Assembly: GCA_045601465.1 (NCBI GenBank)
Contig: JAZRZU010000137.1
Location: forward strand, 1-6,258
Direction of reading: 5' to 3'
DNA: 6,258 bases
Origin: RGIG3009 sp045601465
Lineage (GTDB): Bacteria; Bacillota; Clostridia; Oscillospirales; Acutalibacteraceae
Made by a program: the position numbers and the translations under genes. The notes below the pieces were generated by a model. That model saw nothing but the letters and a program-made list of their open reading frames with translations, searched no databases and was not told where the DNA came from. Shown here one piece after another: positions 1 to 5,049 of this stretch (position 1 is its first letter; each line of letters begins with the position of its first letter).

Positions 1-1767
1 GAATTCGGTTTCATGGGCTATCGGTGGGAATGGGAAAAAGTGTTCGCTGTGGACGCCTTAAAGCCTGTATACGCTGTTCTTCCATGCGGCATAGAGTTTT
101 ATTGTTCCTATCTGTTGAGCGGTTACAGCTTGTCTAAGCTGGGAGACGAATTGTTGAAGTACCCTGTGCGCAAACTTGAAGGGGATTTGGATTACAGCCT
201 GTTACGGCACAGCGGAACGCCGTTGACGAAAAAAGAAATAGGATATTGCGTTAATGACGTCAAAGTGGTAGCGTCATACATACAGGAACGTATAGAAGAG
301 GAACACGGGATCGCACGTATACCGCTTACTAAAACGGGCTACGTCCGCAGATATTGCCGCAGGCTGTGTATGGGGAAGGGGAGCAGGCCGCAGTATCAGC
401 GGATCATGGAACGGTTAACGCTGTCTGTAGACGAATACGAACAGCTACGCAGGGCGTTTGCAGGGGGCTTTACCCATGCAGACCCCTTTGCCGTAGGGAA
501 CGTATTTGAAGACGTGACAAGTATTGATTTCACTTCTTCGTATCCCTATGTCATGCTGTCCGAGCAATTCCCCATGAACAAAGCAGAATTCCTGAAACGG
601 GTGAACAGGCGTACTTTCTATTACAGCTTGCGCTATTATTGCTGTGTTTTTGACGTGGAATTAGTAGGCCTGCGGCCGAAGATCATTCAGGAAAGTTATC
701 TATCCCTGTCCAAGTGTCGCAACGTGAAGGGGGCGGAGATAGACAACGGCCGTATTGTCAGGGCAGAGAAGCTGGAAACAACAATTACGAATGTTGATTG
801 GGAGATACTCGAACAGGCTTATACGTGGGAAAAATTCAGAGTGTATAATTTTAGAAGGTATCAGAAAGATTATTTACCTACAGCGTTTGTGCAGGCCATA
901 ATAAAACTGTACGGGGACAAAACAACGTTGAAGGGCGTTGAAGGTAGGGAACTGGAGTATATGATTGCCAAAGCTATGTTGAATGCCTGTTTCGGTATGA
1001 CGGTAACGGCTATCAGCAGACCGGAGTATATTTTTCCGGATCATTGGAACGACCCTAAATTACCCGACCTGCAGGCGGATTTGATAGACTATAACAATGA
1101 CAGAAACCGCTTTTTGTTCTATCCGTGGGGCGTTTTCGTCACGGCCTACGCAAGAAGAAACCTGTGGACGGGCATTCTTGCCTTTGGAAGTGACTATCTG
1201 TATTCGGATACCGACAGCATAAAGGCAACGAATTTTGAACGGCACAGGGCGTATGTTGAGCAGTATAACGCAGATTGCAGGCGGAAACTGGAACAGGCAA
1301 TGGAACACCACGGGATACCTATTGAAGATACAGAGCCGCAGACGATCAAGGGCGTAAAGAAACCTTTAGGGGTATGGGATATTGAGGAAACCTATTCCCG
1401 GTTTAAGACTATGGGAGCAAAGCGGTATATGGTACAGCAACGGGACGGGAAAATCGAAATAACGGTAGCGGGCCTGAACAAGAAAGCCGCTGTGCCTTAT
1501 TTAATACAGCCTGCCCCTTATCAACATCAACCGTTGAACCGCATATTTGACATGTTTGACTTCTCTTTGGACGTGCCCCCGGAATTTACGGGGAAAAATA
1601 CACATACCTATTTGGATGAAATGCAGGGAGTTATGACGGACTACACAGGCCGCACGGGGGAATACCACGAATACAGCGGTGTACATCTTGAAAACGCCCC
1701 CTATACCATGAACGCAAGCGAAGATTTTTTAGCGTTTTTGTTCACGATCAGAACGGACGCAATATGA
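1..1767 (+). CDS. Protein-primed family B DNA polymerase, 5'-truncated by window edge
   Basis: Replicates the phage genome from a terminal-protein primer and carries 3'-5' proofreading, as phi29 DNA polymerase does. The frame is open to base 1, so the ATG at 13 is probably internal: no Shine-Dalgarno precedes it and ExoI and ExoII are missing. Aligned to phi29, the edge falls a few residues after the ExoII aspartate, so roughly 70-75 residues lie outside. Numbering from the Met at 13: ExoIII Y78-x3-D82; a YxGG-like hinge reading FAGG (149-152); motif A D172-FTSSYP; a TPR1-like insertion between A and B; motif B K320-AMLNACFG; a TPR2-like insertion about 333-372; motif C YSDTDS (397-402, D399 and D401); LGVW (452-455); the KxY motif K470-R-Y472; VAGL near 487. 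Catalytic residues are intact in what is visible. Compared with phi29 (575 residues), about 90 residues follow VAGL, giving a longer C-terminus. Motif B has Phe where phi29 has Tyr390. Family assignment is very secure. Confidence 0.95.
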   Translation, partial: EFGFMGYRWEWEKVFAVDALKPVYAVLPCGIEFYCSYLLSGYSLSKLGDELLKYPVRKLEGDLDYSLLRHSGTPLTKKEIGYCVNDVKVVASYIQERIEEEHGIARIPLTKTGYVRRYCRRLCMGKGSRPQYQRIMERLTLSVDEYEQLRRAFAGGFTHADPFAVGNVFEDVTSIDFTSSYPYVMLSEQFPMNKAEFLKRVNRRTFYYSLRYYCCVFDVELVGLRPKIIQESYLSLSKCRNVKGAEIDNGRIVRAEKLETTITNVDWEILEQAYTWEKFRVYNFRRYQKDYLPTAFVQAIIKLYGDKTTLKGVEGRELEYMIAKAMLNACFGMTVTAISRPEYIFPDHWNDPKLPDLQADLIDYNNDRNRFLFYPWGVFVTAYARRNLWTGILAFGSDYLYSDTDSIKATNFERHRAYVEQYNADCRRKLEQAMEHHGIPIEDTEPQTIKGVKKPLGVWDIEETYSRFKTMGAKRYMVQQRDGKIEITVAGLNKKAAVPYLIQPAPYQHQPLNRIFDMFDFSLDVPPEFTGKNTHTYLDEMQGVMTDYTGRTGEYHEYSGVHLENAPYTMNASEDFLAFLFTIRTDAI

Positions 1768-1768
1768 C

Positions 1769-1777
1769 GGAAGGGGT
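1769..1777 (+). promoter_or_regulatory. Ribosome binding site of the packaging ATPase gene
   Basis: GGAAGGGGT lies just after the polymerase stop codon (1765-1767) and 5 nt before the ATG at 1783. It fixes that ATG as the start. The 15-bp gap has no room for a promoter of its own, so the gene is probably co-transcribed with the polymerase. Confidence 0.8.
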
Positions 1778-1782
1778 ACAGA

Positions 1783-2865
1783 ATGAAACCGAAATACTAC
1801 AGTTTGAAACGGATACTGGAATACAATGCAAACTATAATATGATCTTTGGAGAGAGGAGCAACGGCAAGACGTACAGCGTACTTCTGCATGGCTTGAAAG
1901 ACTATGTGCAGACAGGCAGACAGCTTGCCATTGTCCGCCGCTGGCGTGAAGACTTCACCGGGAAACGTGGTACGGCTATGTTTTCCGCCCTTGTGGATAA
2001 TGGAGAAGTAAGCAAGCTGACGAAGGGGGAATGGACAGGAATATATTACTTTGCGTCAAAGTGGTATCTGTCACGGGAAGGGGAAGACGGAAAACGGGAA
2101 GTGTCAGAAGACCCCATAGCCTACGGCTTTGCGCTATCCGCACAGGAGCACGACAAAAGCACCAGTTACCCCCGGATCGGCAACGTACTGTTTGACGAAT
2201 TCATTACACGTAATCAGTATTTGGCAGATGAGTTTGTGCTGTTTATGAACGTCTTGTCCACGATCATACGCAGGCGAACGGACGTTAAAATTTTCATGTT
2301 GGGGAACACAGTTAACCGCTATTGCCCGTACTTCTCCGAAATGGGTATAACGCACTTGAAGGAAATGCAACAGGGAGACATAGACGTATATACCTACGGG
2401 GAAAGCAAATTAACTGTTGCCGTGGAATATACCCCTACCGAAAAGAAGGGGAAAGAAAGCAATTTCTATTTTGCCTTTGACAATCCGAAACTGGCCATGA
2501 TCACCGGGGGCGAGTGGGAGTTAGATATCTACCCCCATTGCCCGTACAAGTACAAACCGAAAGACATTGTTTTCACGTACTTTGTAGACTTCAATTCCGA
2601 ATTACTGCAATGTGAAATTGTAAAGCTGGATACCATATCATTTACATTCGTTCACAGGAAAACAACGGAATTACAATCCCCCGGCCGTGATCTGATTTTT
2701 TCAACAAAGTATTCTGCCTTGCCTAACTGGCGGCGGAAGATCACCACGCCCGTAACGGATTTGGAAAAGCGGATACTATGGTACTTCAAAACGGACAAGG
2801 TATTTTTTCAGGATAACGAAGTGGGCGAAACAATGCGTAACTATTTAATATGGTGTAATGAATGA
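1783..2865 (+). CDS. phi29 gp16-like DNA packaging (encapsidation) ATPase
   Basis: Motor ATPase that would drive genomic DNA through the portal into the prohead. It is 360 residues, against 332 for phi29 gp16. An N-terminal ASCE ATPase domain carries Walker A GERSNGKT (23-30, K29), an RRW segment matching RRY in gp16, and Walker B VLFDEF with D138-E139, matching phi29 D118-E119. Next comes IIRRRTDV, where R163 aligns by eye with the proposed gp16 arginine finger R146. GNT-x-NRYCPYF follows, matching SNAVSVVNPYF in gp16. The C-terminal third would correspond to the nuclease-like translocation domain of gp16, but its similarity is weak by eye. The ATG at 1783 is preceded by a strong ribosome binding site. 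A terminator begins right after the stop, so this is the last gene of the polymerase unit. In phi29 the equivalent gene closes the late structural operon instead. Function is confident; dependence on a packaging RNA cannot be judged. Confidence 0.92.
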   Translation: MKPKYYSLKRILEYNANYNMIFGERSNGKTYSVLLHGLKDYVQTGRQLAIVRRWREDFTGKRGTAMFSALVDNGEVSKLTKGEWTGIYYFASKWYLSREGEDGKREVSEDPIAYGFALSAQEHDKSTSYPRIGNVLFDEFITRNQYLADEFVLFMNVLSTIIRRRTDVKIFMLGNTVNRYCPYFSEMGITHLKEMQQGDIDVYTYGESKLTVAVEYTPTEKKGKESNFYFAFDNPKLAMITGGEWELDIYPHCPYKYKPKDIVFTYFVDFNSELLQCEIVKLDTISFTFVHRKTTELQSPGRDLIFSTKYSALPNWRRKITTPVTDLEKRILWYFKTDKVFFQDNEVGETMRNYLIWCNE

Positions 2866-2868
2866 CGC

Positions 2869-2903
2869 AACGGGGAAGGGGTAACAGCCTTCCCCGTTTT
2901 ATT
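2869..2903 (+). terminator. Rho-independent terminator after the ATPase gene
   Basis: A perfect 11-bp inverted repeat, AACGGGGAAGG (2869-2879) with CCTTCCCCGTT (2888-2898), encloses an 8-nt loop and runs into a T-rich tract (TTTTATT). It starts 4 nt after the ATPase stop codon. This is a textbook intrinsic terminator and would end the polymerase-ATPase transcript. Confidence 0.9.
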
Positions 2904-2904
2904 G

Positions 2905-2921
2905 TAAAGTGGGGATTTATT
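2905..2921 (+). repeat. 17-bp direct repeat, copy 1
   Basis: TAAAGTGGGGATTTATT, identical to the copy at 2992-3008, begins immediately after the terminator. It contains the first of three evenly spaced AAAGTGGG boxes, at 2906. Lying in a non-coding gap upstream of the structural promoter, it is a candidate protein-binding site. That role is inferred only from position and repetition. Confidence 0.75.
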
Positions 2922-2948
2922 TCTGCCGGTAGATCCGTATTTTATATG

Positions 2949-2956
2949 AAAGTGGG
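2949..2956 (+). repeat. AAAGTGGG box, partial middle copy of the repeat
   Basis: AAAGTGGG recurs here as a shorter version of the flanking 17-bp repeats. It lies 43 bp after the box at 2906 and 44 bp before the box at 2993. Alone it would not be notable; the even spacing makes it likely to belong to the array. Confidence 0.5.
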
Positions 2957-2991
2957 AAAAGGGGTATATCCTCGGAGCTGAAAAAACGGCA

Positions 2992-3008
2992 TAAAGTGGG
3001 GATTTATT
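2992..3008 (+). repeat. 17-bp direct repeat, copy 2, overlapping the -35 element
   Basis: TAAAGTGGGGATTTATT, an exact second copy. Its last two bases are the first two of the TTGACA -35 hexamer at 3007. A protein bound here would touch or cover the -35 region, so it could be an operator or a site for an activator adjacent to RNA polymerase. The sequence does not say which. Confidence 0.75.
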
Positions 3009-3035
3009 GACAATTCCGTATTGCTTTGGTACAAT
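3007..3035 (+). promoter_or_regulatory. Sigma70/SigA-type promoter of the structural operon
   Basis: TTGACA (3007-3012), a 17-bp spacer, then TACAAT (3030-3035), with a TGn extended -10 (TG at 3027-3028). The -35 is consensus, the -10 matches five of six positions, and spacing is optimal. Transcription would start near 3042, giving a leader of about 18 nt before the GTG at 3060. It lies just downstream of the terminator and the repeat array, as expected for a separately controlled structural unit. A match this good with an upstream repeat array suggests modulation by a phage protein, by inference. Confidence 0.85.
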
Positions 3036-3044
3036 CATATATAG

Positions 3045-3053
3045 AAAGGGGGT
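3045..3053 (+). promoter_or_regulatory. Ribosome binding site deciding the GTG start at 3060
   Basis: AAAGGGGGT lies 6 nt upstream of GTG at 3060. No in-frame ATG lies near enough to compete, so translation should begin at this GTG. Confidence 0.8.
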
Positions 3054-3059
3054 GAAAAA

Positions 3060-4025
3060 GTGGATTATTTCGGACAGCTTTTAGAAAACTGCAACGTATG
3101 GGACTACACTAAAAAGGAATTGGCAGTAAAAGCGCACATTGGATACATGCTTGACCGCCTGCAATCCATGTTCAAGTGGAACGGCCTGCCTGATACTATC
3201 CCCCAGCGTATGCTGGAATTGTATCTGATGATCAACGGACAGTGTGTTTTCGTACCCCTTACGGACGCAGAAGCAAAAGGCAGGGGCGGTTATTACGTTT
3301 TCTTTGGCAGAATGGGCGGAGTACCTGACGAATACTATATACCCACGGAGTACGTTTTTTCTTCCCCGTATTTTGCTATCAGCAAAAACCTGCGGATCAA
3401 TGAAGAGTGTATCGTTATCCGTAACGACAGTTTGTTTATGGGGCTTATCCCCCTGCTTTCTCGGTATGCTACAGGCTTGACGGAAAGCGAATTGACGTTG
3501 AAAATCGCCCTTGTAAATTCCCGTCTTGTTGACCTTCTGACGGCCGCAGATGACCGCACAAAAGCCGCTGTGGATAAATTCCTGTCAGACGTGGAAAGTG
3601 GCAAGCTGGCCAGTATCGCAGATAATAACGTGCTGTGGGACGGTATCAAGGCATTGCCCTACGCACAGACCAGCGGATACCGTATTACTGACCTTGTTGA
3701 AGTGATCCAGTATCTAAAGGCGTCATGGTATAACGAAGTAGGGCTTAACGCAAACTGGAATGCCAAACGGGAAAGTATCGTATCCACGGAAAGCGCATTG
3801 AACACCGACAGTCTGTTGCCCCTTATTGACGATATGCTGACGCAAAGACAGCTTGCCTGCGATCAGATCAACAGCAAATACGGCCTGTCCCTGTCCGTTG
3901 AATACAACAGCGCATGGAAGGATAACGAACAGGAATTAGAGGACGAACAGAAAAATCTTGATCAGAACGGGGGTGAAGACAACAATGATGACGTTACGGG
4001 AAGTGACCCCGAACAGGTGGACTAA
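3060..4025 (+). CDS. Upper collar (connector/portal) protein, phi29 gp10-like
   Basis: Forms the dodecameric portal at one capsid vertex, through which DNA is packaged and ejected, by homology to phi29 gp10 (309 residues; this one has 321). By-eye matches to gp10: RLQSMFKWNGLPDTI (33-47) with LAYQLFEWENLPPTI; WYNE near 223-226, followed by a KRESIVSTE segment near 236-244, with the gp10 WNEMM...KKERMVTDE segment; and QLACDQINSKYGLSLSVEY (264-282) with EACEKINELYGLNVKVKF. The C-terminus, about 288-321, is an acidic Asn/Asp/Glu-rich tail. Its coding sequence also carries the ribosome binding site and first codons of the next gene. The gene starts with GTG and is first in the structural operon. 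No membrane segment or signal peptide is seen. Confidence 0.9.
   Translation: MDYFGQLLENCNVWDYTKKELAVKAHIGYMLDRLQSMFKWNGLPDTIPQRMLELYLMINGQCVFVPLTDAEAKGRGGYYVFFGRMGGVPDEYYIPTEYVFSSPYFAISKNLRINEECIVIRNDSLFMGLIPLLSRYATGLTESELTLKIALVNSRLVDLLTAADDRTKAAVDKFLSDVESGKLASIADNNVLWDGIKALPYAQTSGYRITDLVEVIQYLKASWYNEVGLNANWNAKRESIVSTESALNTDSLLPLIDDMLTQRQLACDQINSKYGLSLSVEYNSAWKDNEQELEDEQKNLDQNGGEDNNDDVTGSDPEQVD
3969..3975 (+). promoter_or_regulatory. Ribosome binding site of the lower collar gene, inside the portal gene
   Basis: GGGGGTG lies within the last codons of the upper collar gene, 9 nt before the ATG at 3985. It decides that start over the in-frame TTG at 3958 and favours coupled translation of the two tail-vertex genes. 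Confidence 0.7.
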
Positions 4026-4722
4026 TGGTATCTTTCACGCCTTGCAGGCCTTGGACGTGCCGTGGGCGGAAGAAGATATAGCGGATCAGCTTGACATCCT
4101 GTACTATGGCAATCACAGCGGCCGTAAGCTGATATCCCCCCTTGTTTTTGACATGTTGACGGACGGGGAATTGACGTCTGAAACGATGGCACAGCTTGCG
4201 CAGGTGTGCGTATCCCTGTATGGCTTGAATTGGGCGAAAGAATACGCCACGCTGTCTTTGGAGTATAACCCCATTGAGAACTATAACAGGCATGAAGTGA
4301 TGCAGGATGACACCACAGAGAAGGAATACGGGCATACGAATACACGAACTGACAATTTGACAGATACCCGGAACGGAAGTGAAACAGACACCGCAAATCA
4401 GGTAGTAACAGCGGAGACGAAAACGAGCGGTTTTAATTCCGCTGAATACCAGCCGAATACGCAAGTGATCACTACCCCGTCCGGGAATGGTGACGTTCAC
4501 GCCTATAATGCCGTAACGGACGCCCATACAGGAACACAAACAGACAGGGAGAGCGGCAAAGACACGGAAACCCGTAATTACACGCTGGACACGTCCGGCA
4601 ATATAGGCGTCACCACGTCACAGCAGATGTTAGAAAGCGAACGTGAAGTATGGAAGTGGAACTTCTTTGAAGATGTAGTATTCCCGGCCGTTGATAGGGT
4701 GCTGACTATCAGCGTATATTAA
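3985..4722 (+). CDS. Lower collar protein (head-tail connector), phi29 gp11-like
   Basis: Probably the ring beneath the portal that joins head to tail. The product has 245 residues from the ATG at 3985, chosen for the GGGGGTG ribosome binding site. An in-frame TTG at 3958 would add nine residues but has no such site. The N-terminal domain (about 1-105) carries FHALQALDVPW and YNPIENYN segments of the kind found in lower-collar proteins of small podophages. The middle has two hydrophilic Thr-rich stretches: 108-149, with 12 Thr in 42 residues, and 178-203, with 8 Thr in 26. They flank FNSAEYQPN and a TTPSGNGDV turn. The C-terminal signature GNIGVTTSQQMLESER (205-220) is followed by an aromatic segment, WKWNFFEDVVFP. 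Direct similarity to phi29 gp11 is weak by eye, so the call leans on these signatures and on overlap with the portal gene by 41 nt. Confidence 0.8.
   Translation: MMTLREVTPNRWTNGIFHALQALDVPWAEEDIADQLDILYYGNHSGRKLISPLVFDMLTDGELTSETMAQLAQVCVSLYGLNWAKEYATLSLEYNPIENYNRHEVMQDDTTEKEYGHTNTRTDNLTDTRNGSETDTANQVVTAETKTSGFNSAEYQPNTQVITTPSGNGDVHAYNAVTDAHTGTQTDRESGKDTETRNYTLDTSGNIGVTTSQQMLESEREVWKWNFFEDVVFPAVDRVLTISVY
4691..4720 (+). promoter_or_regulatory. Possible internal promoter before the 91-residue gene
   Basis: TTGATA (4691-4696), 18 bp, TATATT (4715-4720): five of six matches in each hexamer. It lies within the 3' end of the lower collar gene. Transcription would start near 4727, leaving a leader of about 16 nt before the ATG at 4743, similar to the main promoter at 3007. 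It may be chance in an AT-rich junction. Confidence 0.3.
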
Positions 4723-4742
4723 AATAGAAAGGAATGGTAAAA

Positions 4743-5018
4743 ATGAAGGGCGGATATTTCATGGTAGATTGTACAGGGCTGGAACTGTACGAAACCGATC
4801 CTCAGAGCATTACGGGAATTTGGCAGAAGGCTGTTGCCGCTATGGCACAGGATAAACCCATTGTGGCGTATAACTGCACGTATGCGGAAGCCCCTGTTTC
4901 TCCCGTTACCTGCTTTGGGTGGTATCTCTCCGCAACGGAAATTGTTATCGTTGGGGCTACCCTGCATATTCACGTCAAGAGTGACGATACCGCAACTGTT
5001 CTTGACGTGGCAAGCTGA
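4743..5018 (+). CDS. Small protein of unknown function preceding the capsid gene
   Basis: I do not recognise a characterised family. The product has 91 residues from the ATG at 4743, which sits 9 nt after an AGAAAGGA ribosome binding site (4726-4733). An in-frame ATG at 4734 abuts that site and is too close to be used. Near the middle is a KPIVAYNCTYAEAPVSPV segment. The C-terminal half alternates hydrophobic and polar residues, as in WYLSATEIVIVGATLHIHV, which suggests beta strands. There is no signal peptide or membrane helix, and no charged coiled coil like the phi29 scaffold gp7. It lies between the lower collar and capsid genes, the slot just before the capsid gene that gp7 holds in phi29. 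A minor virion part such as a decoration or head protein, or an assembly factor, is plausible by context alone. Confidence 0.8.
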   Translation: MKGGYFMVDCTGLELYETDPQSITGIWQKAVAAMAQDKPIVAYNCTYAEAPVSPVTCFGWYLSATEIVIVGATLHIHVKSDDTATVLDVAS

Positions 5019-5030
5019 ACACAATATAAA
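5002..5030 (+). promoter_or_regulatory. Possible internal promoter before the capsid gene
   Basis: TTGACG (5002-5007), 17 bp, TATAAA (5025-5030): five of six matches in each hexamer with optimal spacing. It straddles the end of the 91-residue gene. Against it, a start near 5037 would cut into the AGAAAGGA ribosome binding site, and TTGACG recurs in this sequence in coding context. It would supply extra capsid transcript if active. Confidence 0.3.
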
Positions 5031-5031
5031 C

Positions 5032-5039
5032 AGAAAGGA
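5032..5039 (+). promoter_or_regulatory. Ribosome binding site of the capsid gene
   Basis: AGAAAGGA ends 10 nt before the ATG at 5050. The arrangement closely repeats that of the preceding gene: the same AGAAAGGAATG string, an A-rich run, then ATGAAG. The ATG within the string (5040) reads Met-Ile-stop and is not the capsid start. Confidence 0.75.
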
Positions 5040-5049
5040 ATGATTTAAA

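Noticed and set aside
1..6. GAATTC at the window edge as a cloning or restriction boundary
   Set aside because: Several other EcoRI sites occur inside the window (for example near 585, 2198, 5610 and 6136), so the edge position carries no information.
13..15. ATG at 13 as the polymerase start
   Set aside because: The frame continues upstream to base 1, there is no ribosome binding site, and ExoI and ExoII are missing. It is an internal methionine of a truncated gene.
2924..2991. Long-range TGCCG/CGGCA pairing (2924-2928 with 2987-2991) as a structured RNA or pRNA
   Set aside because: Five base pairs across almost 60 nt without supporting helices is expected by chance.
2841..3038. A 65-residue minus-strand frame across the terminator and repeat region
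   Set aside because: No Shine-Dalgarno precedes it. Its duplicated NKSPLY peptide is just the direct repeat read backwards, and it crosses a terminator and a promoter.
3958..3960. TTG at 3958 as the lower collar start
   Set aside because: It has no Shine-Dalgarno upstream, whereas the ATG at 3985 has GGGGGTG at good spacing.
3994..4539. Long minus-strand open frames opposite the lower collar gene
   Set aside because: They have no ribosome binding site and no recognisable domain, and the + strand gene is well supported by signatures and context.
4734..4736. ATG at 4734 as the start of the 91-residue gene
   Set aside because: It directly abuts the AGAAAGGA ribosome binding site. The ATG at 4743 has workable spacing and matches the arrangement at the capsid gene.
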